Source of the DNA: Ailanthus altissimus
Lineage: Eukaryota > Streptophyta > Magnoliopsida > Sapindales > Simaroubaceae
Length of the DNA: 64,000 nt
Assembly: GCA_946807835.1 (NCBI GenBank)
Contig: OX327697.1
Coordinates: forward strand, 16,936,001-17,000,000
Direction: 5' to 3'
Numbering within the stretch: position 1 is the first letter of the stretch; the number at the start of each line of letters is the position of its first letter. Below are positions 22,560 through 35,634 of the stretch, piece after piece. The notes under the pieces were generated by a model that had not been told where the DNA came from, did no database searches, and worked only from the letters and a program-made list of their open reading frames with translations. Position numbers and translations under genes: made by a program.

Positions 22560-24560
22560 TTCGCAGAGGTTCCGGAGTTGAGGCTTTTGAGCAAGAATTT
22601 TTTTTTCAAAAAAGAAAAAGGAGGAAAAGGGATGATTAAGGCTTCTTTGGTTAGCTTTTTTTAAATACAGATTTTGTAGCTAGAGTTTTAAACTAAAAAT
22701 TTTATAAATAAAACTTAAAAAAATTATATTAATTATTTAATTATTAGTTAAAAAACTTTTTAAATTACTATACGAGTAAATGTTATTTACTCCTTATTAA
22801 ATTTATTAATTATCAAAAACTTTTTCTAGTACTTGATAATATTTAAAAATTTTGTGATGTTATAATTATAATAGTATAAATTATTTTGAAGGGATATAAT
22901 AATTTTTTTATTTAAAAAATTAACAATTATATTTATACAATATTAAACAGTAAAAATGTATTCTGTAAAAAGTAAAATGAGTATATTTTATACAATCATA
23001 TTTTTTAAAGATTTTATATTATAAATTATCATTTAATACATGTCTGTATTTTTTTAAAATATAAATATTTAATATCAATCGTCATATTAATAAAATAAAT
23101 AGAAAAAAATTGTTAATTGTAATACAATGTAATATTATTTAATTATTTAAAACTATATTATACAGTATTAATTTTACTGTTTATACAGCAGCACTATTAT
23201 TATTTGGTATTATATGCAATTGTTGATTTTTTAAATAAAAAGAATGTTATGCCTATCCAAAGTTAATTTATATTATTATAATTATAAAATTTAAAAAATT
23301 TTATATATCATCAATCACTAAAAGTTTGAGTAGTTAGAGAATTTATTAAGTGGGTAAATGGTAAATTCTCTTTAGTTAATATTGTTAAAAGAGTTTGTAA
23401 CTAGTGAATAATGAATGTAATTTAAAAATATTATATACTTCATATATAATGTCAATAATAGTTCTTTAATAATAATATAATATTAAATAATGTTATACAT
23501 AATGAACACACACAAATTTGCCACAAGAACTATGCATTGAGAAATTAAAAAATTTGTCTTAAAAATCAAAAAATATAAATTATCATGAAATTTGTACTAA
23601 AATTAAATATACATAACATAGTACTAAAAATAAAGGTATACTATATAGATATTGAAAATTTCAAATTTGTACTTGAAGAAAAATTAATCTAACGTAGTGA
23701 AGTAACTCATGCAAAGACAGTAACAGATTTAATCTAGTCTAATTTGACGAAATTACTATATTGCTCAGATAGAATAAATTAAATTAGTCTAACATGTGCA
23801 CAGAGTAAATAATACTAAAATGAGGGCGCGTATCTGAATTTTAAAAATTATTATTAAACAATATCGTGAAAGTTTAATTAATTTTAATTAAATATTTTTG
23901 TAGTTAACATAATTATAAACTATACTATAATAATTTTAAAAGTATTTTTAAATCTAACTAATTAGCATTAAAATTTATCTATCTAAAAGTAAATTATTGA
24001 TATAAAAAATTTGATAATGTATAATTAAATTATAAATGATTATATTAAAAATATATAAAGTATATATAAGTACCCACTCATAAAAAGTTTATTAATTTTA
24101 AATTGAGTCTAAATTCTAAGATCGATTAATTGTTGATACAGTTTTTAAATTAAATAATAATAAAATATATTATTAAAACTAACACATTATAAATATTAAA
24201 ATATAAATATTTTGATATTATAAAACTATTACTCATTAAATTATTAAATGCAAATTTAATTACGCAAATACTTTTCCTTAAAATTTCTTTTTATGTTTTT
24301 TCTTTTTCTTTCTTTATGGCTTCTTTCTTCTTTTTCTTTTGTTCTTTTCTTCTTCTCTCTCACAGCCTCCCTTTCTTCTTTCTTATCGTTTTTTCTTCTA
24401 CGTTTCCTTTTTTTTTGGGTAGCCAAATGAAGCAAATCATTTCTTTGAATAATAGAATTTTTGGCTGCACATTAAACCAATAGAAGAAGTTACCTAGGTG
24501 GCAGAATTTTTCATTGGGGCTATAAGGACCATCTTGAATGAGGTAAATTTTCTATTACCT
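22560..24560. other. AT-rich intergenic region
   Basis: No genes recognised. 22550-22650 is the upstream region of the exonuclease. 24280-24420 is a long T/C-rich tract (imperfect ttctttttct repeats). Confidence 0.5.
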
Positions 24561-24564
24561 TTTT

Positions 24565-25240
24565 TCATTTTTTAGGGACAGGACGGATATGAAAAAGTTA
24601 ATACATCTTTAAATCAAATTTGAATCAGTGATGGAGAGGGATTTATTTTCCCAAACTCTGATCTGAAAATTCGTTTAAAAAATAATTAAAAAAATCCTAA
24701 TAACAACTTTTATGTTTTGTTATTAAAATGAAAAGAAATTTTTATTGTTTAATGTTGATAAAATACAAATATTTTAAAATTTTATAATAAAATTTATTCA
24801 ATTAATATCATATAAAAAATTAAATTAAAAAAAAAACATAATCGCATTTGGTATCTTACTAAGCGTACCACTAAGTTTTCATATCAAAGGATGAAAAATT
24901 TATTTTTAAAAATTTTATGGTATTAATATTTTTTTTTTGTAAAGGTTTTTATTATTATAATTTAAAATTTATAAAAAAAAATTTAAATTTTAAGATAATT
25001 TTTTTGAATTAATTTTTTTAATATATTATGATTATATGGAGGTGAGAAATTATTTTAAAAAATTAAATTAGTACAAATTATATAATATTTTAATTTTTTT
25101 ATAAAAAAAATATAAAAATTCATAAAAATCTCCATCCCACATAAATTGAATAGGGAATGGGTATAAAAAATTTCATTCTACGAGAATAAAAAATATGATC
25201 TCCACCTGAGCTGTTCCATTGCCAGCCCTAAAATCATCAT
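24565..25240. repeat. Possible decayed non-autonomous transposon
   Basis: The block opens with agggacaggacggatatg and closes with gagctgttccattgccagcc. This layout resembles widespread plant repeats that begin and end with purine-rich gggacgg / ggcaatgg motifs. There is no coding sequence and no certain target duplication. Confidence 0.3.
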
Positions 25241-25692
25241 ATAGCCTTAATAATATATAAACCCTTTAATATAATAATTTGCAAGCCAACTTAGTAGATG
25301 GCCCACGTAGCCTCCACTTGTTGAGTCTAATTTTTATTAATCTTTTAATGCTCTAAAAGTCCTTCCTTGCAAAGTATATATCCTTCTATGGCACGTTTGT
25401 TGCAATTAGCCCAACTAAATAAGTATTAAAATGCGTAATCAACATTCCAAAGTAGACAGCTATTGATCATCAATTGTTGGTGTTTTGTTTTCTCATATTT
25501 AAAAAAATTAATTTACTATATTAAATGAGGTTTTGTTACAACTTGTAAATTTTATTTTATTAGTTTAAGAGATTCTTAAACAACATAGTTTATAATATTA
25601 AAAAGAGAATTTTTTAAATTTATTTTAATATATTTAAGAGATTCTTTAAATTATTAATTTTATTTGTAGATTTTACTTTATTTAGAGTTCAA

Positions 25693-25920
25693 ATTGTACC
25701 AAAAATAAAAATATAAGTTCAATAAAAAAAAGTGTATCAATCATTATATTAAGAGATCAAAGGATAAATGAAAATGTTAAAAAAAAGATATACATGAAAA
25801 TGTTAAAAGAAAAGATATACAGAGATCATATAAACAAAGTGTTATTTAAAAATTTATAAATACTTTTTATTTTATTTTATATATTACAGTGAATTACATT
25901 TTTATCCACAAATATAGGCC
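25693..25920. repeat. Dispersed direct repeat, left copy
   Basis: About 230 bp homologous to 61037-61232 in the same orientation (shared: aagttcaa followed by an A-run, aggataa-tgaaaa, tataaacaaag, atataggcca). The two copies flank the whole 35-kb nest, so they may be ends or duplicated parts of the host element (G) of the minisatellite. Confidence 0.6.
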
Positions 25921-26049
25921 AAATTAGAATGAACCACAATTTTCCCTGAGTTTTCAATCTATAACTTTATATTTTAAGGTTTGTAATTACGACAAAGCTT
26001 ATCATAAAGAATATTACAAAGGTTATAGGCTAATTTCTTAAGAATCCTA

Positions 26050-27280
26050 AGATCATTTGAAATAGCCTCAGGGTATGATCATATCCCTCAAAACTTCTTA
26101 ATGTTGATTAGGTTGTCCTCAACAATTAGTGTTGGTCGAGTAGATTATTTGAGAACCTTCTAGCCAAGACAACCACTCCTCTTCCCTTGGTAGGCAAGAG
26201 CATTTATTCGCATTGATTCACTATATGTTGAGGACCAAAGTCAAGTCAATTAGCCTAAAGAGTCGAACTATTTTATTCTCGAGATCCTCAGACCATCAAT
26301 ATCTTTAGAGAAAATCTTCCTATAATCTTGGAATGTGTCTTAAATAGGAAAGCAAATAACTTTTCCTAGTCCTACATGGATTCAACTATAAAAAATACAT
26401 ATAAATAAAGAACTCAAGAACACATGAAGGGATCTTGGCCCGGGGGGAAGGGGGGAAGACCATCTAAAAATTTGCAACCAGCAAATAGCCTAGCCAAAGC
26501 TTCCAGAAAAGTTTGAAATAGTTTTCAAGGCCTTTTAGCTTTAAAGCAATTTATATTGTAATCTACTACTTGTTAAGATTGTGTCTTCATATATTTTTGT
26601 TGTAAGAATTATTGTTTAATAATGCTTTAAACGAAAGTTAAGGCTCAATAAAGTGGATGTAGGTTTCCTGAACCACTATAATTCTCTTATTTGATGCATG
26701 CTCATATATTTTCTTCATTGTTTGATCTAACACAACAAACTAGAAGGCTCTTACACATTGCCTATTGCTCGCTATGAACTTTTTAAACATTAATGAATGG
26801 TTATCTTAACTAAATTTTGAACAAAGAGTGATAATAGGTCCAAATATTGCTTATATTAAAATATAAATACGACTTATTAACCAAGGATAGCCTAGAATTC
26901 AGGGTTAACTGTTTAGTGCTATATGTGAAAAACAAATGAAATGAGATGACTGAAAGATGTACGACAATAACCATCAGATCGCTAGTGAAGGATGTCCTAA
27001 GAATCCAAACCTATGATAATGACAATGGCTACTAATTCTCGAGGAAGCCTTTAATCATAATCAAAGAAGGCCATCATAAAAATCTCAAAAAAAATTAGCC
27101 GATAAGTCCAAAATGCATGGATGCCAAAAAGCACCAGATAATCTTTTAAACCTACTACTTAATAATTCCTTACTTACATATACTGTTGTAATGACTACTT
27201 GTGAATGCCCTAAACATTTTAGTTCATACAAGTAATAAGCACTCCCCTTTTAAGAACATTGGAGCAATTTCCTGTAAGAA
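26050..27280. other. Probable remnant of LTR element G
   Basis: It contains a TATA-like stretch (ctataaaaaatacatataaa, 26387-26406) and, 250 bp on, gtggatgtaggtttcctgaa (26653-26672), a phrase resembling the R/U5 end of Tat-type LTRs. No coding region. The layout suggests a plus-strand LTR ending near 26750 but I see no matching full second copy. Confidence 0.35.
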
Positions 27281-27283
27281 ATT

Positions 27284-27641
27284 GTTGAAGAGCCGAATCG
27301 AAGAGGTACGGAGAAAGGCATCTACTACCCTTTCGATCGGTTGAAGAGTTGAGATAAAGGGATACAAGGCAAGGCAATTACGACCCTCTCAATTAGTTAA
27401 AAATCCAAGTTCAAAGGATATAAGGCATGGCCCCTACAACCCCCGCGATCGGCTAAAGAGTTGAGTTGAGTGGATACTGGGTAAAGGCCCTATAACCCCA
27501 TCGATCAATTAAAAGGTCGATTCGATGTGATACAAGGTAAGGCCTCTACGAATCCTTCGATTAGTTAAAGATCTGAGTGGAGGAGATACTGGACAACACT
27601 CCTCTGACCCCTTCAATTAGTTGAAGAGACTGAGTCGAGGG
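27284..27641. repeat. 56-bp minisatellite, left part
   Basis: About six and a half degenerate copies with starts (gttgaagag-like) near 27284, 27341, 27397, 27453, 27509, 27565 and 27621. The consensus includes gagtcgag, ggatac, ggcaaggcc and tacgacccc. The array is cut at 27641 by element C and resumes at 59190. Confidence 0.85.
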
Positions 27642-29368
27642 TGTTAACGTGCATTAAAAGATACGTACATGTAATTGTGAACATGTTAATTAATTTCAAA
27701 ATACATGTCTAAAACACATTACACAGTGAAATTATACACAATTAATCAACAAATACACTCAGGATATGAAATCGAATATATTAAATAGAATAAAAAATAT
27801 ACCCTTGAAGATAATTCAGTGAAGAATTCGATTCAGAGCTCACCTTGAAGTGTTCACTTGATCAATTCTATTCTATAACCATCCGATGGTATTATGAAAC
27901 TAAAATGGGAGCATTGGTCAAATTTTCAGCAAGGATTCAGATTTTGTTCAACACTTGAACAAATTTTTCTTTTATTTCAGCAAAATATGAAATAAGGACT
28001 TAATTGTAATATTGACAAACCTTAGCTTATATATCACAAAAAAGAGGACCTATTTGCAACATTTATAAAGTTTTAAATACTTGGCTAATGAATGCTTAAC
28101 ACTTGTCTTTCATGCATCCCATGCATGAAGACAAGTGTCCCATTTCACTTGCCATTTGTCACCCATTAAATTCATTCTATAACATGTCATTTAAGTATTA
28201 TATTCATTTGACATGTGTCATATTTTCATTTGTTACTTATTTTAACTAATAAAATATAGGTTTAACACTTACAACTTGACATATGTGTTTCTTGAGAGAT
28301 CCTATAACAAATCACGCTTTTTGAAAATGTTTTATATTGAATTGTTCTACCTAATCCACTACCCCAATGCTCAACGAGTACACTTAATATTATGAAACTC
28401 TTTAAATTCACACCCATTTGTCATACGAAACTCTTTCATAAGTTCGTAAATGATGCCCTACATACATGCTAAGAATATTATAGAAAGACGCATTGAACTA
28501 TATAAGTTAAGGTCAACCATATCTATATAATCCTTTCATCGCCTATTTTTGTAAACAATATCCATAAACTCTTTTGCGATATTGTTTAATCTTATGAAAA
28601 ATATTTTTTTGGGCTTTTATTTTTGGCCAAAAGACTTCATAAAATATAATTATAGGACCATCAGGATACACAACGCACCCATATGAGTTGACAGATCCCA
28701 TATCTATGCACACCAGACTCCATGAGCATTGGACCATACCTAACGACACCTAGAAGTCAGACCATGAAAGGTCTTTAACATGCATTGAATCAAAAGTATG
28801 ATGGATCACTTATAAGTCTACTATAATGCTCAAGTAAAAGGATTATGAATACTACTAAACTCAAGAAGACCCTCCATTAACAGCTCTATGAGATGTCTAT
28901 TAGAGGTCCTTATGAGTCTGTTCATTACCCAATCCTCACTAAATACATGTGTGCCTATATAAACTTCTGCTAAGCCCACGTTCTACCAAGACTAAACATC
29001 TGGACAATCCATATATAGAAACTTACTAATTCAGAAGGTATACCAATCAAACTATATCAGCAACCATATATCTGAAGTGATATTGTTTGAGAACATATTG
29101 TATAATGATGTTTCTTAGCACCATTTATAACTTTTTGCAGCTATGTTGTTACTATACTATTCTCAGGTCTTTGTCTCTATTTCAAACAAAGTTCTAACTC
29201 TTAGAATGTTAACTCTTAACGTTGAGCTAAATTTCTTTAGATTAAATCTAAACTCATTTAGATCTATAATATCTAAAAAGTAACAAGTTTAGTATCATCT
29301 AATTATATATTAATGATTACATTGAAATGTTTACTGTATATTAGAATGGCACGTGAGCACCATTGACA
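27642..29368 (-). repeat. 3' LTR of Copia element C
   Basis: 1727 bp, reading right to left from the TGTCAATGGTGC end (29368) to AATGCACGTTAACA (27642). It is homologous to 57215-59189 (same orientation), 29637-31536 (opposite) and 61905-62609 (opposite). It directly follows the RNase H end and a purine-rich tract (RC GAGCAAGTAGAAATTAT, a decayed GGGCAAGTGGGAGATT-type tract). Confidence 0.88.
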
Positions 29369-29636
29369 ATAATTTCTACTTGCTCTATTGTTATTTACGA
29401 TGATATTTAATACACATTAACTCTACATGTTTCTCAAAAACCCTAGGAGTTAAGACCTTAGTAAGCGTGTTTGCTACATTATTCATAGAATATACTCTAA
29501 ATACTATTACATCTCATCCATATAAGATTTTTTTAATTATGTAGTATTTTATCTCTGCATGATTAGACTTCTGGTGTACTATTGGGTGTTATGCTTAAGC
29601 AATTTTTTCATTATTGTCGTAATATAATGGGATAAG
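29369..29636 (-). pseudogene. C-terminal end of Copia RNase H (element C)
   Basis: The reverse strand reads PLYYDNNEKIA, then HQKSNHAEIKYYI, then NVANTLTKVLTPRVFEKHV, the standard end of Copia polyproteins, with several stops. It is separated from the preceding residues of the same domain (31537 onward) by the solo LTR. Confidence 0.85.
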
Positions 29637-31536
29637 TGTTGGAGATGGTGCTTACGTATCATTTCAATATACAGTAAATATTAATTAATAATCGTTAATA
29701 CATAATTATATGATAAGAAGCTTATAACTTTTCAAACATTATAGATCTAATGGAGTTTAGATCAGTGCTAAAAGTTAGCAATGCTAAGAGTTATAAGTGC
29801 TAAGAGTTAACATGTTATAAGAGTTAGCAAATTCTAAAGAGTTAGAACCTTGTATGAAATAGAGACAAAGAATAAAAAATATTATAGTAATGACGTAGTT
29901 ATAAAAAGTTTCAAATGGTACTAAGAAATATTATTGTGGAATATGTTCTAAAAAATATCATTCCTGATCTATGGTTACTGATATGGGTGGATCGGTATTC
30001 CTTTCAAATTAGTGTATGTCTATATTTGAATTATTCAGATGGTTAGTCTTAGCAGATTATAGACTTAGCAGAAGTCCGTATAAGCATGCAGGTATTCAAT
30101 AAGGGCTAGGTACTGAACAGACTCACGAGGACCTCTAATAGACATCCCATAAAGACATCAATAGAAGATCTTCTCAGCTGAGTAGTACTCGTGACCCTTT
30201 GACCTGAGTGCTATAGCAGGCTTGTAAGTGATCCACTATACTTTGGTTCCATACATGTTAGAGATCTTTTATAGTCTGACCACTGGATGTCGTTAGGTAT
30301 AGTCTAAAGCTCATGGAGTCCGGTGTACATAGATATGGGATCTATCAGCTCATATGAGTGAGCTGTATATCTTGATGCTCTCAGATTATATTTTAAAAAG
30401 CCTTGTAGCCACAAGCATAAACCCCAAAGAAGAGTTTTTTGTAGGAATAAATAATATCGCAAACGAGTTTGAAAATATGATTTACAAAAATACAATTCTA
30501 GAGATAAGTTCACAATCGAGCATATAAAGATTGACAGTGGTAATCTATATCTATGCTCTTCCAAATATATATGTAACAGAGGAATTATATGGATATGGTT
30601 AACCTCAGCTTGTATGGTTCAACATGCAGTTTTGTAATATCTGTAACGTGTGTGGGCTGCATTATTCACGAACTTGAGAAAATGTTCCACAAGATAAATG
30701 GGTATGAACCTAGAGAGTCTCACAATATAAAGTGTACTAATTGAGCATTATGGTAGCGGTATAAATCGAACGGATCGATTCGGAAAGGTTTCAAAAAGTA
30801 AGATACATTTTGGGACCTCTCTAGTAAGTAGGAACCATAGTTTAAAAATATTGAAAATAGGCCTCTATTATATGAAAAAGCAAAATGCACATATGGTATC
30901 AATGCATGGCCATTTATGTGATGAATGAAAGCATGCATGGAATTGCATGTGACAAATGTCACACATGCAAAGTGTTTGCATGGATAACATAAATGACATT
31001 TATTACTCATGCATTAGCTTACATGTTCAAACAAGGCTATATGATGGAAATGTGTCCGCATGAGAAGTCTTAACCTTAATAAAATAAATGAAAAAGAGTT
31101 TCATTTGTAATGTAATTCATTAGAGAATGAAAAATTCAGGCAAAGCATTTGAGAGAAAATGAGAACTTTGAGAAAGTTGTATTTCAGTCTCTAACACAAT
31201 TCTTAAGTATATGATGCTAGAACTAGTTCAAGTGTTGAACTTAGATTGATTCCTTCATGAAATAGACATCAAAAGCTATCATTCTAGCTACTCTAATCCT
31301 ACCAAAAGTTTGAGTCTAGAATTTTTCAAGGGAGGACTTCATTGTGAGCTCAAAGACTTCATTGTTCAACAATCTTCACCGAATTATCTGCAAAGGTATG
31401 TGTTTAATTCCTTTACTGTTTTGTTCAGTAATGGTGTGTATATATTGAATAATTACATGTTATTCCACTGTACAATGTATGTAAGACATGTATTTTGAAA
31501 ATTTTTCAATCACATGCATGCACCCTTTAATCCACT
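29637..31536 (+). repeat. Solo LTR of the element-C family, inserted in C
   Basis: 1.9-kb LTR, opposite orientation to element C, from TGTTGGAGATGGTGCTTACG to CCTTTAATCCA. No interior of its own lies beside it. Polyprotein reading resumes in the correct place on both sides: VEEVGIVSTLVNPT on one side and LIPLYYDNN on the other. Adjacent 5-mers ATAAG and CTAAT agree at 3 of 5 positions, so a target duplication is plausible but decayed. Confidence 0.85.
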
Positions 31537-33600
31537 AATAGTAGGATTCACTAAAGTTGAAACAATTCCAACCTCTTCTACAATCTTGCGTATTCATACT
31601 ATTTCCTTTATAGTTTCAAAAGATGCAATGTATTCTACCTTCGAGGTAAAATTAGCTATGGATATATGGCATGCACTCTTTCAACTGATTATGGTACTAT
31701 TTGATGAGAAACACATAACCAGATATAGATTTTTTAACATCTGGATTAGATTGAAAGTTTGATCTATGTATCCCTTCACATATAAGTCACTCTCTCCACA
31801 AATAAAAAACTTATCCTTTGTATCCTTAAGGTATTTTAAGATATGTTTTATAGTCATCCAATACCAGTTCGTAACACTTATAGCCATACTGATTTTAGGT
31901 CTCATGCATAACATGACATACATCAAGCTACCTATAGATACTGTATAAGGTATGTTCGGCATTCTAACTCTTTCATTATTTTCTTGGGGATACATCCTCA
32001 TAAAAAGATGAATGCTATGTTTGAAAAGTACAAAAACTGAATTATACAGTTGCTGAAATTATACCTTTTAAGAAGACTATCTATGTATAAAGATTAAGAG
32101 AGATCTATCATCTTCCTAGCATTATCTCTTTTAAGCTTTATACCCAATATATAGAAAGTCTCTCCCAAATCCTTTATTGAGAAGTTTTTACTCAAATAAC
32201 TCTCGACTAATTATAACATACTAATATCATTTTTGACAATAAGTATATCACCCATGTAGAGAACAAAAAAGATAATTATACTCCCACTGACCTATCTATA
32301 CATACACACGCTTCCCCTTTATTTTTTTTATGAAACCAGACTCATTTATTTATTTTATCAAAATAAAGATTCTAACTTTAGAAAATCTGTTTAAGTTCAT
32401 AAATAAACTTCTTTAGTCTGCATAATAGATAAGAAGTCAAGCTAAATATAAAACCTTCAGACTGCTCAATGAATATCTCTTTCTTGAGATATCCATTCAG
32501 GAAAGTCGTTTTTACATCAATTTACCAAATCTCAAAATTACAATATGCTGTAATATCCAACAGAAGTCGAATCGACTTTTAGCATGGCTACTGGTGATAA
32601 TATTTTCTCATAGTCTATCCCTAATTTATGAGTATAACCTTTTAACATCAGTCGGATTTAAAGGCCTTCATCTTTTCATCGAGCCTATAATTTTCTTGTA
32701 AACCTATTTACAACTAATAAGAATAATTTCTTTGGGAAGCTAACCAAGTCCTAGACTTGATTGACTTGTATAGAGTAAAATTTGGATTTCATGGCTATTA
32801 GCCATTTTTTCGAATTGATGTCTAACATTGCATCTCTATAATTATAGGATATTTTTCTTTAACTTAGAAAAAATCAAGGGCATCTTTTAGCATTATACCG
32901 TACCTGACAGGTAGCCTTGAGATCTTTTTTTACCTACGGGAGGGTGTGCCAAAGGTATCTCACACTATTAAGCTTGAGGTTCATCAAGTTCAATCATTCT
33001 ACAACCCTTACAACCCATAAGAAACTTTTTCTTTAGGAAGGTAGCATTACAAGCAACAAACATATTTCATTTATCTAAATCATAGAACTAATATCCCATA
33101 GAGTATTTAGGATATCTAATGAACCAATACTTGTATCCTTTGGGTGCAAGTTTATCTCGTTGTATAACTTTTATGTAAAAAGGACAATCCCAAATCTTAA
33201 CAAACTTAAGACTCGATTTCCTACCAATTCATATCTCATATAAAGTAGTAGGAATAAATTTTGATAGAACTTTGTTCACAAGTGAACAATAGTTTCTAGA
33301 GCAAAACCTTTTAGATATTCTGAAAGATTGGTAAAGCTTATCATTGATTAGATTATATTTAATAAAGTTTGATTCTCCTCTCTAAAATACCATTATGCTA
33401 AGGAGTACCTAGAGAACTATATTAGGCAAGAATCCTATTCTCCTTCAAATAATCCATGAATTCATCACTCATGTATTCACCACCTCAATCTTATTGAAGA
33501 TATTTAATATACATACCAATTTGTTTATCTACCTCATTTTGAAATTCTTTGAACATTTCAAAGGTTTTCAAACTTGTGTCTCATAAAAAATCGATATCCA
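31537..33600 (-). pseudogene. pol of Copia element C (RNase H, RT, integrase; decayed)
   Basis: From right to left: integrase core with FKEFQNEVDKQIG and GGEYMSDEFMDYLKEN (about 33375-33545; the Ser-Asp-Arg before GGEY is now stop-Asp-stop); RT with DVKTTFLNGYLKKEIF (about 32450-32515) and YMGDIL (about 32225-32250) where the catalytic YVDD would be; RNase H with PYTVSIGSLMYVMLCMRP and IKHILKYLKDTKDK (31681-32001) and EYIASFETIKEIV (31537-31640). Many stops and the lost catalytic Asp show it is inactive. The intact enzymes would copy and integrate element RNA. Confidence 0.88.
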
Positions 33601-35240
33601 TATCGTGATAAATCATTGATAAAGATAACGAAGTAGATAAATTAGACCACATACATCACTATGTACTAGTTCTAATCAGTGGTCTGGTATCCAACACCAG
33701 TAAAAAGAGATTTGGTCAACTTTCCTTAAATACAAGATTTATAATCTACATCCAGACAGGTTTAGGCGTCTCAAGTCTATATAACCCAATCTTATATGCC
33801 GCAACTTTGTATTATTCAAAGTTCTCAAACTAGTTTCTGTATTCACTTATGCATTCAAGATATTTTTTGTTGTATCTAAAATATAATGGACATTCATCAA
33901 CTGATACTCAGCTAACGATACATTATCAACATTATATAAGCATAAGGAACAATTCCTTCTATATACATGATATCCTTCAGCATTTTAACATAAGAAGGGA
34001 TATTATTTATCTAATAATGTTCAGCACAAAATAATAGATATACAACTTAAAGCTTCTGCCATAAGATGGAAGTAACTTAAAATTCTTAATAGCTTCATTA
34101 TTTAGGAAATGTTTATTTTCTATGTGAAGCAGTACTTCTCCTTTCTATAGCTTTCTAACATCCCTTAAATTATACAACATATTATAGATATAAGACAGAT
34201 AGACAGTATCTAATACCCACCCACTGTTAGCATCAAATGCCAATGAAATGTTAATGGTAAATAGACACCTAAGGGATTTATCTTCTTTGTAAAGAGAAAA
34301 TTTGGACAATAACATTTACAGTGTCTAATTTCACCATAATGAAAATGCTTTCCTTTACGTTTGTTCACATCCTATTATTTAAATATATAAAACAATTCTT
34401 TCAGATAGAGCACAATACTACTTGAATAACTTATGCGTACATGCTCTTACTGAATATCAGTAGATATTGAGGCTAAGATTATAATTTGACTCTCAAATAA
34501 TCCTTTATCCATTTCTAATACTTTTTCACCTCTTTCAAAGAAGTATTATATGAAACATCTCTTATGATCTTTTGATCAATGATTTATAAAACTTTTTTTT
34601 AATCTAAAACAATTCTCAAATTCATAAGTCAGTCAAAATTATTTTTTGATACTCTATAGTGGGTGTGCATCTAATATATGTACCTACATATTGCTTATAC
34701 TCATCTTATCTTATCCCAATAAGACGAGGAGATGTCTAGTAGAACATTTCTAATAGTTAAAGTTAACAGTTTATATCATGGATATAGCTAGTATATATTT
34801 TTAATTTAAAAATGTCCTCCCACTACTTTACATATTCCCTTTTATCTCTCAAACAAGAAAACAAAAATTTTAAACACTTTAAATTTTACAGTAACAAGTA
34901 GATCTAATTGATATTCTATTCTAATCTTATACTTTAATAATATTGACCTTTGTAAAACTCAAAAGGTAAAAACTCTTATCAATTGCATCTCATGCAACTC
35001 TTACCACTGATCTTAAACACACCACATACATACGCTTTAGCAATATTAGGTGAGTGTGTTATAAATTAACTTATTAGTGATTAAATATAAGTTATTGATA
35101 TTACCATCACGATTTAGCAATATTAGACAATACGTTCACTTATATTTGCTTTTATCTCATGTTTAACCGGTATAGTCCACATTACATGACCAATTTCTCA
35201 CACTTTAGTAATATTGAAAAAGATCGAAGTGACCCCTCTA
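33600..35240 (-). pseudogene. gag and integrase N-terminal remnants of element C
   Basis: Heavily decayed. A nucleocapsid-like string HFHYGEIRHCKC (about 34310-34375, RC), the remnant of a CCHC knuckle (usual form C-x2-CGxxGH-x4-C), is preceded by a basic RKGK. No long open frame survives. Confidence 0.6.
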
Positions 35241-35629
35241 ACACCATATTGATAACAAGGATCATGTATAACATTATCTCATAATAAAATACATTTTCAA
35301 TCTAATTAAGAGAGATTTTTCTAACTATATACATCTCATGAGGATTTGATTGATAATCATACATTTATAAATGACCAACGGTTTATATATACACAATGAT
35401 ATAACAATTGCATTATTGCATACATTAAGTAATACATGCATAAAATGCAAATTAAATAGAGTTAAATAGGTTCACTGCTACGGCACTAGACACACACCAC
35501 TGCAATAGTAAAGCTTATACCTTCAACATTGCAGCAACAAGGTGTCACCACTGCAACGCCAAGTATACTTCGAGCGCTGCTACACTATGTTCCCACCACT
35601 ATAGTGTAATGGTCAATAACTTTAGTGCT
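35241..35629 (-). other. Leader of element C, left of element D
   Basis: Non-coding. From 35480 it is composed of short phrases such as cactgcaatag and gctgctacac, and the same style continues right of element D (56962 onward: gctactgccataacgcc), confirming that D split one continuous leader. Confidence 0.6.
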
Positions 35630-35634
35630 ACAAC
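35630..35634. repeat. Target duplication of element D, left copy (ACAAC)
   Basis: ACAAC directly abuts the outer LTR end at 35635. The identical 5-mer is at 56957-56961. Confidence 0.9.

Noticed and set aside
27284..27641. Regular repeats considered as a CRISPR-like array
   Set aside because: Period 56 bp without conserved repeat/unique spacer alternation, in a plant nuclear context; it is a degenerate minisatellite.
35241..35253. Sequence resembling a tRNA-Met primer site (RC ATGGTGTTAGAGG)
   Set aside because: It is not next to an LTR; a better site lies one base inside the 5' LTR of element C at 57202-57213.
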